Counted from the first letter of the stretch, positions 1-9,694 are shown. The stretch: 64,000 nucleotides of DNA from Allomuricauda sp. F6463D (GCF_023015965.1 NZ_JALKAN010000002.1:310001-374000); one strand, 5' to 3'. The notes: generated by a model not told the origin, from the sequence alone. A program made the numbers and translations.

Positions 1-1811
1 TTTTGATAGGTCTGGTATCATTCCTGCTTTTTTTAATTGCCATATCAGGCATTGTTCTCATCGTCAAGCGCCAAGGAGGTTTCAAATATTTTTTTGCTCC
101 TGTAGTGCGAGAAAATTTTTCACAATTCAACCATGTAGTATACTCCCGCCTTACACTCTTACCCATTCTGATCCTGGCACTGTCAGGGGTGTACCTATCA
201 TTATTACGATTCAACCTGATTCCTGAAGAACAGCTTGTTCACGAAGTAGATTATGATTCGCTACAAGAAACACCTGCAAAACCCTTTCAAGAATTCGAAA
301 TTTTTAAGAGTACTCCTTTGGGACAACTCCGAGAACTGGAATACCCCTTTTCCGAATTTGTTGAGGATTATTATACAATTACCCTTAAGGACAGAGAAGT
401 ATTGCTTAATCAGTATACCGGTGAGGTCATTTCCGAAAAGAAAAACCCTTCTATCTCCGTAATATCTTCTTGGGCCACCGTACTGCATACCGGCGAGGGA
501 AGCATTATTTGGAGTATCATTTTAGGTCTTGGTAGTCTTTCCATTCCCTTTCTGATGATTACAGGTTTTATCATCTATTTTAAACGACCCAAGATCCGTA
601 TCAAAAATAAGTTTTCCAAAAGTGAAAGCGACCATATTATATTGGTCGGAACCGAAGGGGGCACTACACTATTGTTCGCCAAGGTGCTGCACGAGCAACT
701 TTTAAAAACGGGGCAAAAAAGTTATTTGGGGATGATGAATGATTATGGTTCGTTCGCAAAGATGAAGCAACTTATCATAATCACGGCCACTTATGGGCAA
801 GGCGAAGCACCTGCCAGTGCTTCTAAGTTTAAACAATTGGCCACAAAATATCAGCAAAAACAACCCTTTAGCTTTTCAGTTATCGGTTTCGGGTCTACCT
901 CCTATCCAAATTTTTGTCAATTCGCTTATGAGACATACGAGTTGCTGAATGCACAGGAGTACGCTCAAACCTTGGATAAGGTATTCACTGTAAACAATCA
1001 ATCCTTTGAGGCATTTTCCAATTGGACCAATAGCTGGGCAAAATCTCAAGAAATGACCTTACATCTTGAAAAGCCCAAAACTACATTGGCCAAGAACCAT
1101 GTGTCCGATTTTGTTGTTGTTGATAGGACTGATCTTGAAAAAGAAGACACTTTTCTACTCATTTTAAAAAATATGAATGGCGCAAGGGTTGCCTCGGGCG
1201 ATCTATTATCAGTAACTCCGGAAGAAGACGGACATGAGCGTCTCTATTCCGTGGGAAGCCTTGGAAAAAAGACATTGGCCATAAGTGTAAAAAAACACCC
1301 CAATGGTATTTGCTCGAACAGATTGGGACAATTGGATAAAGGAGAAATTCTAACCGCAGGGGTCGTCAACAATAGACATTTCCACCTTCCTAAAAGTTCC
1401 AAGGAAACGATAATGATCGCTACAGGAACTGGCATAGGTCCCTTTTTGGGGATGATAGCCTCGAACTCTACGAAACGGAAACTACATTTATACTGGGGCG
1501 GTAGAGCTCCGGAGTCTCTAGACCTATACAAACCCTATATAGATGAGGCACTAGCACAAAAAAAGCTGTACCGCTTCATTCCTGCCTATTCACGATTGGA
1601 AAACGAGAAGATTTACGTTCAACATCTGGTAAAAAAAGACGGCGAACATATTGCAAGAATATTAAAAAAAGGCGGGTGCATAATGATCTGTGGTTCCATC
1701 GCCATGCAACGTGAGGTTATGAGCGAGCTAAAAACCATTTGCAACACTTTTCTGAACAAAGACTTGAGCAATTATCAAAACCGTGGACAAATTAAAATGG
1801 ACTGTTATTAA
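1..1811 (+). CDS. PepSY-TM / flavodoxin / ferredoxin-NADP reductase-like membrane flavoprotein (5' partial)
   Basis: The reading frame is open at the window edge, so the N-terminus is missing. The visible 602 residues hold membrane helices near 1-20, 48-66 and 165-190 with a PepSY-type periplasmic stretch between them. A flavodoxin domain follows (about 210-345, GTEGGTTLLFA then ATYGQGEAP), then an FNR-like module (about 375-600) with the FAD motif ERLYSVGS near 412, the nucleotide motif GTGIGPFLG near 475 and CGS near 562. This order is known from Bacteroidota proteins annotated as sulfite-reductase flavoprotein alpha-like. The family is often linked to iron-siderophore reduction and probably moves electrons from NADPH across the inner membrane. 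The substrate is not visible here. Confidence 0.85.
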   Translation, partial: LIGLVSFLLFLIAISGIVLIVKRQGGFKYFFAPVVRENFSQFNHVVYSRLTLLPILILALSGVYLSLLRFNLIPEEQLVHEVDYDSLQETPAKPFQEFEIFKSTPLGQLRELEYPFSEFVEDYYTITLKDREVLLNQYTGEVISEKKNPSISVISSWATVLHTGEGSIIWSIILGLGSLSIPFLMITGFIIYFKRPKIRIKNKFSKSESDHIILVGTEGGTTLLFAKVLHEQLLKTGQKSYLGMMNDYGSFAKMKQLIIITATYGQGEAPASASKFKQLATKYQQKQPFSFSVIGFGSTSYPNFCQFAYETYELLNAQEYAQTLDKVFTVNNQSFEAFSNWTNSWAKSQEMTLHLEKPKTTLAKNHVSDFVVVDRTDLEKEDTFLLILKNMNGARVASGDLLSVTPEEDGHERLYSVGSLGKKTLAISVKKHPNGICSNRLGQLDKGEILTAGVVNNRHFHLPKSSKETIMIATGTGIGPFLGMIASNSTKRKLHLYWGGRAPESLDLYKPYIDEALAQKKLYRFIPAYSRLENEKIYVQHLVKKDGEHIARILKKGGCIMICGSIAMQREVMSELKTICNTFLNKDLSNYQNRGQIKMDCY

Positions 1812-1882
1812 GTAAGCCATGATAAAAATATCAGAAAATCAATTTTTTTAAACTTGTTCCAGTTTTATTTAAAGTAAAATAT

Positions 1883-1913
1883 TTGTGTGTATTAACTAGG
1901 TAACATAGCTTTG
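1883..1913 (+). promoter_or_regulatory. Candidate Bacteroidota promoter before the 133-aa secreted protein
   Basis: TTG at 1883-1885 and TAGCTTTG at 1906-1913, 20 bases apart, fit the Bacteroidota -33/-7 pattern (TTG, 19-21 bases, TAnnTTTG). Transcription would start only a few bases before the ATG at 1922, giving an almost leaderless mRNA. Confidence 0.5.
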
Positions 1914-1921
1914 TCTCCCAA

Positions 1922-2323
1922 ATGAAAAAGGCATTTGTAAAATATTTGTTTCCTCTGTGCGTCCTTTTATTGGGAGGATTCATCAATTTATACGCAGATT
2001 CACAACACACTTCGGTTGATGTAAATGCCTGTTATCATCAAAATTTAGAAAATCAACATTCCTCGGCGACATTCAACTCACTCCAATTGGGGCTGGAGAA
2101 AAGGCACTGTACAGAAATCGATGTCGAAGAACAAGAAGAACAAGAGGAAGAGTCAGTATCACATAATTTTTCTTTAGAACCCGGTAGTGCTTTTACCGTC
2201 ACTTTATTTACCGCCTCATGGGGGCAATTGTTTTTGGAATCCAACACCAACTTTGGGCTATCACATCCCAAAATTGCTTCTTCAACAAAGCAACATGTTA
2301 GGTTTCAGATTTTTAGAATATAA
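1922..2323 (+). CDS. Small secreted protein of unknown function ahead of an RND efflux operon
   Basis: 133 residues. The start is an ATG followed by a basic-hydrophobic signal sequence (KKAFVKYLFPLCVLLLGG). The mature part has a Glu-rich stretch near residues 68-78 (VEEQEEQEEESVS) and two cysteines, at about 37 and 62. No family is recognised. It lies 140 bp upstream of the RND adaptor gene on the same strand, behind its own candidate promoter, so it may be transcribed with the efflux genes. The acidic patch could bind cations or bases, but that is inference. Confidence 0.55.
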   Translation: MKKAFVKYLFPLCVLLLGGFINLYADSQHTSVDVNACYHQNLENQHSSATFNSLQLGLEKRHCTEIDVEEQEEQEEESVSHNFSLEPGSAFTVTLFTASWGQLFLESNTNFGLSHPKIASSTKQHVRFQIFRI

Positions 2324-2464
2324 GGAAACACTCCAAAAGTAGCTCCACAATTCCTGTGGATACTTACCATCAAATCCATTGATTACTTTCAATAATCTGG
2401 GCAGGCCCATGCGATTATTAATTTGGGCCTTTCCATCAATTTTCTCAAACATCAATTATTCTAA

Positions 2465-3559
2465 ATGCATAAAATTATGAGGAGAATTCCCATGTTCATT
2501 GGTTTGCTTGTTCTGCTTTGTCATACAAGCTGCGAGTCCAAAAAACACGAAAAAAACGACGAAACCAAATATTTAATAAGTAGCCCAATTAAAAAAGACA
2601 CTTCCATCACCAAAGATTATGTGTGCCAAATCCATTCTATAAGGCATATTGAACTAAGAGTTTTGGAAAAAGGGTATTTACAGCACATATCTGTGGATGA
2701 AGGGCAACATGTAAAAAAAGGACAGCAAATGTTCCACATTATGCCCAACGTTTACGAAGCCGACCTCCAAAAGGCAAAAGCTGAAGCAGAAGTCGCCAAA
2801 ATTGAATATAAAAACACCAAGTTGCTGGCAGATAGCAATGTGGTCTCTGAAAATGAACTAGCTATGGCAAAAGCGGAATACGATAAAGCCAAAGCAGAAG
2901 TTTATTTAGCTGAAACGCATTTGGGATTCACAGACATTAGGGCGCCTTTTGATGGTATAATGGATCATCTGCACGTACGCGAAGGAAGCCTATTGGATGA
3001 AGGGGAATTGCTAACTACACTTTCAGACAATACCAAAATGTGGATTTATTTTAATGTTCCCGAAGCTGAGTATTTGGACTATATCACCGGTGGAAATAGG
3101 GACAGTAAACCATCAGTGGACCTTCTAATGGCCAATAACAAAAAATTCGATCAATCTGGAATTGTAGAAACTATCGAAGGGGAGTTCAACAATGAGACAG
3201 GTAATATTGCTTTCCGGGCTACTTTTGATAACCCTGATGGTATTCTCCGACATGGTGAAACAGGAAGTATTTTAATGAGGGTCCCTCTCGAAAATGCGAT
3301 ACTTATCCCCCAAAAAGCCACTTTTGAGGTTTTAGACAAAAAATATGTCTTTGTGCTGGATAAAGATGATAAGGTTCAACAACGTGAAATTACAATAGGA
3401 GCTGAACTACCCCATCTATTTGTGGTGGAAGAGGGACTATCGGAAGATGATAAAGTCTTGTTGGAAGGTATTCGAATGGTGCGAAATGGTGAGAAGATTC
3501 ATTACGATTTCGAAAAGCCGGAAGAGATTTTGGCCCACTTAGATTTATACACAGAATAA
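2465..3559 (+). CDS. RND efflux periplasmic adaptor (membrane fusion lipoprotein)
   Basis: 364 residues, AcrA/MexA type. The signal peptide ends in a lipobox with the lipidated Cys at about 23 (LLCHTSC). The barrel-sandwich/lipoyl halves flank an alpha-helical hairpin rich in Ala, Glu and Lys (about 95-155: KAKAEAEVAK, KAEYDKAKAEV). The second lipoyl half carries the FTDIRAPFDGIM signature and the beta-barrel follows. An internal ATG at 2477 is an alternative start that also leaves a signal peptide. The permease gene starts 26 bp downstream. The protein should bridge the inner-membrane pump and the outer-membrane channel. Confidence 0.92.
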   Translation: MHKIMRRIPMFIGLLVLLCHTSCESKKHEKNDETKYLISSPIKKDTSITKDYVCQIHSIRHIELRVLEKGYLQHISVDEGQHVKKGQQMFHIMPNVYEADLQKAKAEAEVAKIEYKNTKLLADSNVVSENELAMAKAEYDKAKAEVYLAETHLGFTDIRAPFDGIMDHLHVREGSLLDEGELLTTLSDNTKMWIYFNVPEAEYLDYITGGNRDSKPSVDLLMANNKKFDQSGIVETIEGEFNNETGNIAFRATFDNPDGILRHGETGSILMRVPLENAILIPQKATFEVLDKKYVFVLDKDDKVQQREITIGAELPHLFVVEEGLSEDDKVLLEGIRMVRNGEKIHYDFEKPEEILAHLDLYTE

Positions 3560-3585
3560 TACAAATCCCATAATCTTCTAATAAG

Positions 3586-6500
3586 ATGTTTAAAAAATTT
3601 ATTCATAGGCCCGTATTGGCAATTGTGATTTCAGTGATCATTGTCTTTACCGGTCTACTCGCTATAAAACAACTGCCCATATCACAGTTTCCACAGATAG
3701 CGCCAACCACGGTCAATATATTTATCGCGTACCCTGGTTCAAGCGCAGATGTATTGGTGAAATCGACCCTTATTCCATTGGAAACTTCTATAAACGGTGT
3801 TCAGGGAATGCGATATATTGCCTCGGATGCGACCAGTGCAGGAGAAGGTACCCTACGTGTAATCTTTGAACCGGGAACGGATCCCAACCAAGCTGTGGTT
3901 CGGGTGAAGACCCGAGTGGACCAGGTAATGCCCTTGCTGCCAGAACTAGTGCAACGTGAAGGGGTCATCATTACCCCCGTACAACCCAGTATGTTGATGT
4001 ATGTGAACCTGTACAGCGATTCAAAAAACAATGATGAAAAGTTTCTCTACAACTACGCTTACACCAAAATGATTCCCGAAATACAGCGCATAAACGGTAT
4101 TGCCAGTGCACAAATACTAGGTAGTCGAAAATATGCGATGCGGGTGTGGTTGAAACCAGACCGAATGCGGGCATACAATATTTCAGCTGAAGAAATTTTG
4201 GAGGCCATGGAAGACCAAAGTATTTTGGCACGACCCGGACGATTGGGAAGAAGTTCAGGTAAAACGGCGCAATCCTTGGAGTACGTCTTGGTATATCAAG
4301 ATCGATACGGTGAACCGGAACAATACAAGGATATCATCATAAAAGCCAATGAGAAAGGAGAAATCTTAAAATTGGGCGATTTGGCGGATGTGGAACTGGG
4401 GAGCGAGTTCTTTGATATTTACTCCAATTTGGACGGAAAACCTTCCGCATCCATAGTTTTGAAACAGACCTTTGGCAGTAATGGTAGTGACGTTATAGCG
4501 GAGGTAAAAGATAAGCTCGATGAACTGGAAGCAGAAATGCCCCCAGGTATCGATTACAAGATCAGTTATGATGTTTCCAATTTTTTGGATGCTTCCATAG
4601 AGCAAGTGATTCATACGCTTAGGGATGCCTTTATACTTGTGGCCATTGTGGTCTTTCTATTTTTGGGGGATTGGCGATCTACTTTAATTCCAATTATTGC
4701 AGTTCCCGTTTCTTTGATAGGTGCCTTCTTTGTAATGCAGCTCTTTGGATTATCCATCAACCTGATAACCTTGTTCGCTTTGGTTTTGGCCATTGGTATC
4801 GTGGTGGACAATGCCATTGTAGTGGTAGAAGCCGTACACGTGAAGATGCATGAAGAAAATCTCACTCCTTACAAAGCCTCGTATGAAGTCTTGGGAGAAA
4901 TTGGTGGAGCCATTATAGCTATCACTTTGGTAATGACCTCCGTGTTTATTCCCATCTCATTCATGACCGGTCCTATTGGTGTATTTTACCGACAGTTCTC
5001 CATCACCATGGCAGGATCCATTATTATATCCGCCATAGTGGCCTTGACCTTAACTCCTGTACTCTGTGCCATGATGTTGAAAAACACCCATGGTAAAGCA
5101 CGAAGAAAATCACCTATAAATCGATTTATAGATTGGTTCAACAACAAATTTGAAAAGCTCACAGGCAGATATGTAGGTATACTGAACAAGATTGTAAATC
5201 GTAGAGCCATCACTTTTGGTATTTTGTTGGCGTTTTGTGCTGGGATTTTCTTTACCAATAAAGTATTGCCCGCCGGATTTATCCCCAATGAGGATCAAGG
5301 GATGATTTACGCAATAATCCAAACACCACCCGGTGCTACTTTGGAGCGAACCAATGAGGTCGCCAGAAAACTTCAAAAAATATGTGAAGAAACCGAAGGG
5401 GTCGAATCCGTTTCTTCATTGGCGGGATATGAAATTATGACCGAAGGTCGTGGTTCCAATGCAGGTACCTGTCTTATCAATTTAAAACCATGGTCGGAGC
5501 GGGAACATTCCGTACACGAGATCATGGAAGAGTTAGAAGAAGAAACCAAGGACCTCGGTGCAGTAATTGAATACTTTGAGCCTCCAGCGGTACCAGGATT
5601 TGGTTCTTCCGGTGGTTTCTCCATGCGCTTGTTGGACAAGACCAACGGTACCGATTATCATGAGTTTGAGCGCATCAACAATGAATTCATGGATGCTCTC
5701 CGTGAGCGCAAGGAGTTAGCAGGTCTGTTCACCTTTTTCTCCGCGAATTATCCCCAATACGAGTTAAAAATCAACAATAAGGCTGCCATGCAAAAAGGTG
5801 TGACCATTGGTAAAGCTATGGAAAACCTGAATATTCTTATCGGTAGCACCTATGAACAAGGTTTTATTCGTTTTGGACGCTTCTTCAAAGTGTATACGCA
5901 AGCGGCACCAGAATACAGAGGTATGCCTTCGGACCTTGAGAAGCTGTTTGTTAAGAATGAAGAAGGTGAAATGGTCCCATATTCTGCCTTTATGACGATG
6001 GAGAAAAAACTGGGACCTAATGAGATTACCCGGTATAATCTTTATAATTCCGCAGCTATTCGCGGGCTTCCTGCTGCAGGTTTTACCAGTGGAGATGCAA
6101 TAAAGGCAATTCAAGAAGTGGCCGAACAAAACTTGCCAAGAGGATATGACATTGCATGGGAAGGACTCTCCTATGATGAGGCGCAACGCGGAAATGAATC
6201 CATCTACATCTTTATCGTGGTGTTGATTTTCGTTTATTTGGTGCTGGCCGCTCAATATGAAAGTTTCTTATTGCCCCTTGCCGTAATCCTATCCCTCCCA
6301 GTTGGAGTATTTGGTTCATTCTTCTTGCTAAAAGTTATGGGGCTGTCCAATGACGTTTACGCCCAAATTGGTATGATCATGTTGGTGGGACTGCTGGGTA
6401 AAAACGCAGTATTGATTGTTGAATTTGCAGTGCAGAAACACCGCCAAGGAGCTACTATTTTAGCCGCAGCCATAGAAGGGTCAAAACAACGGTTTAGGCC

Positions 6501-6852
6501 TATTTTGATGACTTCATTTGCCTTTATTGCTGGGTTGATTCCATTGGTGGTTGCCTCTGGAGCCGGAGCCATCGGGAACAGAACCATTGGTGGTTCTGCT
6601 CTTGGCGGGATGCTTATTGGCACCCTGTTCGGGGTATTGGTGATTCCTGGACTCTATTACATTTTTGCCAAAATGGCCGATGGCAAAAGTCTTATTAAGG
6701 ATGAGCACGATGAACCGATTTCCGAAGAGTTGTTTAAACCTAATGACTCGAGTAAGCTTCGGATGCGTTTGCGTGAAGTAAATCGGCTTTTGAAAAAAAT
6801 GACCAGTAGAAATGGAAACAATAAGAAAAAAGAGAACAAAGATGAGGAATAG
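3586..6852 (+). CDS. RND multidrug efflux permease, HAE1/AcrB type
   Basis: 1088 residues, slightly longer than AcrB because of a charged C-terminal tail. The N-terminus FKKFIHRPVLAIVISVII is typical of HAE1 pumps. The TM4 proton-relay segment is present (ALVLAIGIVVDNAIVVVE, about 398-415, with the Asp), as are the repeated docking domains and the second-half segment MLVGLLGKNAVLIVEFA. The pump would use the proton gradient to drive drugs, bile-like compounds or lipophilic compounds out through the downstream TolC-like channel. The last 11 bases overlap the start of that channel gene, which argues for translational coupling. Confidence 0.95.
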   Translation: MFKKFIHRPVLAIVISVIIVFTGLLAIKQLPISQFPQIAPTTVNIFIAYPGSSADVLVKSTLIPLETSINGVQGMRYIASDATSAGEGTLRVIFEPGTDPNQAVVRVKTRVDQVMPLLPELVQREGVIITPVQPSMLMYVNLYSDSKNNDEKFLYNYAYTKMIPEIQRINGIASAQILGSRKYAMRVWLKPDRMRAYNISAEEILEAMEDQSILARPGRLGRSSGKTAQSLEYVLVYQDRYGEPEQYKDIIIKANEKGEILKLGDLADVELGSEFFDIYSNLDGKPSASIVLKQTFGSNGSDVIAEVKDKLDELEAEMPPGIDYKISYDVSNFLDASIEQVIHTLRDAFILVAIVVFLFLGDWRSTLIPIIAVPVSLIGAFFVMQLFGLSINLITLFALVLAIGIVVDNAIVVVEAVHVKMHEENLTPYKASYEVLGEIGGAIIAITLVMTSVFIPISFMTGPIGVFYRQFSITMAGSIIISAIVALTLTPVLCAMMLKNTHGKARRKSPINRFIDWFNNKFEKLTGRYVGILNKIVNRRAITFGILLAFCAGIFFTNKVLPAGFIPNEDQGMIYAIIQTPPGATLERTNEVARKLQKICEETEGVESVSSLAGYEIMTEGRGSNAGTCLINLKPWSEREHSVHEIMEELEEETKDLGAVIEYFEPPAVPGFGSSGGFSMRLLDKTNGTDYHEFERINNEFMDALRERKELAGLFTFFSANYPQYELKINNKAAMQKGVTIGKAMENLNILIGSTYEQGFIRFGRFFKVYTQAAPEYRGMPSDLEKLFVKNEEGEMVPYSAFMTMEKKLGPNEITRYNLYNSAAIRGLPAAGFTSGDAIKAIQEVAEQNLPRGYDIAWEGLSYDEAQRGNESIYIFIVVLIFVYLVLAAQYESFLLPLAVILSLPVGVFGSFFLLKVMGLSNDVYAQIGMIMLVGLLGKNAVLIVEFAVQKHRQGATILAAAIEGSKQRFRPILMTSFAFIAGLIPLVVASGAGAIGNRTIGGSALGGMLIGTLFGVLVIPGLYYIFAKMADGKSLIKDEHDEPISEELFKPNDSSKLRMRLREVNRLLKKMTSRNGNNKKKENKDEE

Positions 6853-8269
6853 CAAAATATATATTATAGGCGTTCTCGCTGTAGTAGCACTATATTCTTG
6901 CGTGCCCTCGCGTGAAATTCGCAGCGAAAACATAAGTGTTCCACAACAATATCAAAATCAGTCCGCTGATACGTCCAATACCGGTATGGTGCAATGGAAG
7001 GAGTTTTTTAAGGACCCCAACCTTATTGCTTTAATAGATACCGCCTTGGTGAACAACCAAGAGTTGAACATTATGCTACAACAAGTGGATATGGCAAAAA
7101 ACATTATCCAAGCTAAAAAAGGGGAATATTTGCCCTTTGTAAATTTTCTGGCAGGTGCCGAAGTAGAAAAAGTGGGAGAATATACTCGCAACGGTGCCGT
7201 GGAAAGCAATCTTGAGGTAAAAGAAGGAGAAGAGTTCCCCGAACCCCTGACCAATTATACGGTCGGGGTTTTTGCTACATGGGAAGTAGATGTTTGGAAA
7301 AAATTGCGAAATGAGAAAAAAGCAGCTGTTTTTAATTACCTATCCAGTGTTGAGGGCAAGAACTTCATGGTCACGAATTTAGTGGCGGAAATTGCTGATT
7401 CTTATTATGAACTATTGGCATTGGACAATCAATTATCCATCATAGATCAGAATTTGAAGATTCAACAAAATGCGCTAAAAATGGTAAAGCTACAGAAACA
7501 AGCAGCGCGAGCTACAGAATTGGCCGTTAAACGATTCCAGGCTGAGGTGATGAAAAACCAAAGTCATAAGTACGAGATTCATCAAGAAATCGTGGAAACT
7601 GAGAATCGACTTAATTTCTTGATCGGTAGATCACCCAAGCATATTGAGCGGGAGTCTGATAATTTTATTGACACATCCATTGATATCATATACGCAGGGA
7701 TACCATCGCAGCTGTTGCAAAACCGTCCAGATATTCGCCAAGCAGAATTCGAATTGGCTGCGGCTAAATTGGATACCAAGGCGGCCAAAGCCAGTTTTTA
7801 TCCACAATTTACCATCAAAGCTGGAGTAGGCTTGGAGGCATTTGACACAAAGTACTTGACCACCACCCCAGAATCCGTGTTGTATTCGGTCATAGGGGAT
7901 ATGGTAGCGCCTTTGATTAACCGGAATGCCATCAAAGCGCAATACAAAAATGCTACGGACCAACAATTACAGGCAGTGTACGAATATGAAAAGGCCATTT
8001 TGAACGCCTACATCGAAGTTGTCAATCAGTTGTCCAACATCGACAATCTAAAAAAGAGCTACGATTTAAAAGATGGACAAGTAAAGGCGCTAACGGAATC
8101 CATAGACCTGTCAACACGCCTTTTCCAATCCGCAAGGGTTGAATACATAGAGGTGTTATTGGCACAGCGCGAAGCTTTGGAATCCAAGATGGAACTTGTG
8201 GAGACCAAAAAAGACCAAATGTTGGCCCAAGTCACCATGTACCGAACCCTGGGAGGTGGCTGGAACTAA
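6842..8269 (+). CDS. Outer-membrane efflux lipoprotein, NodT/OprM family
   Basis: 475 residues from the chosen ATG at 6842. This start puts the lipobox Cys at residue 20 (VVALYSC) directly after a proper signal peptide, whereas the upstream ATG at 6812 would add ten basic residues inside the permease gene. The two OEP repeats of the TolC fold are visible, including QLLQNRPDIRQAEFELAAAK, the classic NodT motif. A hairpin terminator follows at 8326-8359. Third gene of the adaptor-permease-channel operon. Confidence 0.92.
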   Translation: MRNSKIYIIGVLAVVALYSCVPSREIRSENISVPQQYQNQSADTSNTGMVQWKEFFKDPNLIALIDTALVNNQELNIMLQQVDMAKNIIQAKKGEYLPFVNFLAGAEVEKVGEYTRNGAVESNLEVKEGEEFPEPLTNYTVGVFATWEVDVWKKLRNEKKAAVFNYLSSVEGKNFMVTNLVAEIADSYYELLALDNQLSIIDQNLKIQQNALKMVKLQKQAARATELAVKRFQAEVMKNQSHKYEIHQEIVETENRLNFLIGRSPKHIERESDNFIDTSIDIIYAGIPSQLLQNRPDIRQAEFELAAAKLDTKAAKASFYPQFTIKAGVGLEAFDTKYLTTTPESVLYSVIGDMVAPLINRNAIKAQYKNATDQQLQAVYEYEKAILNAYIEVVNQLSNIDNLKKSYDLKDGQVKALTESIDLSTRLFQSARVEYIEVLLAQREALESKMELVETKKDQMLAQVTMYRTLGGGWN

Positions 8270-8325
8270 AACCTCCTATTTAATTACAATTGGAAACGTA
8301 TTTAATTTTTGGTTTCCAATAAAGT

Positions 8326-8359
8326 GAAAGCCATTCTGGAATTTAAAAGAATGGCTTTC
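8326..8359 (+). terminator. Hairpin after the RND operon
   Basis: GAAAGCCATTCT and AGAATGGCTTTC form a perfect 12-bp stem around a 10-base loop, followed by a T-rich stretch, 57 bp after the stop codon of the channel gene. The remaining bases to about 8628 hold no gene, only AT-rich sequence and the imperfect palindrome at 8486-8506. Confidence 0.7.
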
Positions 8360-8485
8360 TACTTTAAAAATTTAGTATGTTAATAATGTAGGGGAAATTC
8401 GTTTTCCATAACAATTATAGCTAACACACTGTCTATACATATGGCAAAGACACCTGGCCGCTAGGAAAAAAGATAATATCTAAGG

Positions 8486-8506
8486 TATGTGAAGATTATT
8501 TACATA
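8486..8506. promoter_or_regulatory. Imperfect palindrome upstream of the copper locus
   Basis: TATGTGAA-N5-TTTACATA, eight-base arms with one mismatch, about 165 bp before the first small Cys-rich gene. It loosely resembles the palindrome at 9183-9202 upstream of the second paralogue, so both could be operators of one metal-responsive regulator. Weak evidence. Confidence 0.3.
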
Positions 8507-8670
8507 TAGCTATGTGGAAATCCCAATGATGGATTACTATTATCCTTTTTACGTGATGTATGCCCAATACAGTGAAAAAAATAGAAAGGTTAAACTAGGT
8601 TTTATCACAATCAATTTTTAGGTCTCAATTGATTTATGTAGTATTTTTGCATAGAACTTTTAGGCAAGCT

Positions 8671-9063
8671 TTGAAGCACACGATATTAGCCATATTATTT
8701 ATAATCCATTCTTTTAAACCAATTGTTCCTTATATGGAATATGCGTTTAACTTTGATTATATATCAACGGTTTTATGTGTTAACAAGGAAAAACCGAAAC
8801 TGAATTGCAATGGCCAATGTTATCTGGCAAAAATGCTTGCTGAGAACGAAGACAATAATCCGGATAAAGGTATTCCCATAGCTCAATTGGATGTGATGTT
8901 TACGCCGCTTTATTTTCAAGAAAGTTTACATGTTGTATTTGCCAATATTCAAAGAAATTGGGAGAAAACCAATATTGCTTTTCTAAAAAGTGAGTATTCC
9001 TTTACTTTCACTGAACATCCTTTTAAACCACCTATTTCTAAGCTTTCTACATCTTTTGTATAG
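8671..9063 (+). CDS. Small Cys-rich protein, CNGxCYL family, paralogue 1
   Basis: 130 residues from a TTG at 8671. No ATG exists before the conserved core. TTG 8671 is preferred because the protein then aligns end to end with the paralogue at 9312-9686; TTG 8629 would give 144 residues. An N-terminal hydrophobic segment is followed by MEYAFNFDYI, LCVNKEKPKLNCNGQCYLAK and a less conserved tail. Three cysteines, one at LC and two in a CxxxC pair (CNGQC), are shared by both copies. I recognise the motif from Flavobacteriia hypothetical proteins but know no function. The position before a copper-type TonB receptor suggests metal binding. Confidence 0.65.
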   Translation: MKHTILAILFIIHSFKPIVPYMEYAFNFDYISTVLCVNKEKPKLNCNGQCYLAKMLAENEDNNPDKGIPIAQLDVMFTPLYFQESLHVVFANIQRNWEKTNIAFLKSEYSFTFTEHPFKPPISKLSTSFV

Positions 9064-9182
9064 CTGATCTTTACGCTTTTAATTACATGACGTGTTCTCG
9101 ACTCATTGATTAATGGGAAATTCACGAACACGAAATTGTACCGCTTACAGTTCTTCTATACACTAAAACGAACGGCACCATA

Positions 9183-9202
9183 TGTAATGTGATGACATTA
9201 CA
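9183..9202. promoter_or_regulatory. Perfect palindrome between the two small Cys-rich genes
   Basis: TGTAATGT-GATG-ACATTACA: perfect eight-base arms around four bases, 109 bp upstream of the ATG at 9312. Its size and symmetry are those of a dimeric repressor site. No regulator gene lies next to it. Confidence 0.45.
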
Positions 9203-9311
9203 CAGCCGTAATACTCACTATTTATCCCAAACCGTTCAAGAAAAGAATGGCCAATAAGCTTGGTATATGCACCATAGACCAAAATCAAATGCTTAAGCCT
9301 AAGAAACTTGT

Positions 9312-9686
9312 ATGAAAAATTGTATAATCATATTTGCATTGTTTATGCTCCTTAAACCAATGGTTCCGATCATGGAGTACATTGTGTTTTATGATTATAT
9401 CAAAAATGAACTATGTGAAAACAAGGATAAAATAGAATTAAAATGTAATGGTAAATGTTATTTGGCTAAACAGTTGGCCAAAGCTTCCGAAAAGGAAAAA
9501 AACAATAAAGACAAAAAAACCTTAACCATAGAGACCACAATCGTGTTCTTTCAAGAAATTATAAAGAGTTTGGAGTTAAGCATTGACCATTTAAATCGAA
9601 ATTCAAAAATAACCGAATACTACAACGCTTTATACGACCTCTTAAGCGTTGCAAATTTATTACGCCCGCCTATCCGAGTAATTTAA
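9312..9686 (+). CDS. Small Cys-rich protein, CNGxCYL family, paralogue 2
   Basis: 124 residues. N-terminal hydrophobic segment (IIIFALFMLLKPMVPIMEY), then YDYIKNELC and KCNGKCYLAKQLAK with Cys35, Cys45 and Cys49, a Lys/Glu-rich linker (about 54-66) and a helical tail ending in LLRPPIRVI. It matches paralogue 1 (8671-9063) across the conserved core (KPxVPxMEY, LCxNKxK, CNGxCYLAK). Likely membrane-anchored; the three conserved Cys could bind Cu(I). It precedes the FixH-like lipoprotein and OprC-like receptor on the same strand, but a hairpin after it suggests its own transcript. Confidence 0.75.
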   Translation: MKNCIIIFALFMLLKPMVPIMEYIVFYDYIKNELCENKDKIELKCNGKCYLAKQLAKASEKEKNNKDKKTLTIETTIVFFQEIIKSLELSIDHLNRNSKITEYYNALYDLLSVANLLRPPIRVI

Positions 9687-9694
9687 AACAAACT

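Noticed and set aside
2401..2460. Hairpin GGGCAGGCCC...GGGCCT before the first RND adaptor gene
   Set aside because: Short, imperfect stem with alternative pairings; not distinct enough to call a terminator or riboswitch.
5764..6255. 163-codon minus-strand ORF
   Set aside because: Lies wholly inside the RND permease gene on the other strand and has no family pattern; an antisense shadow.
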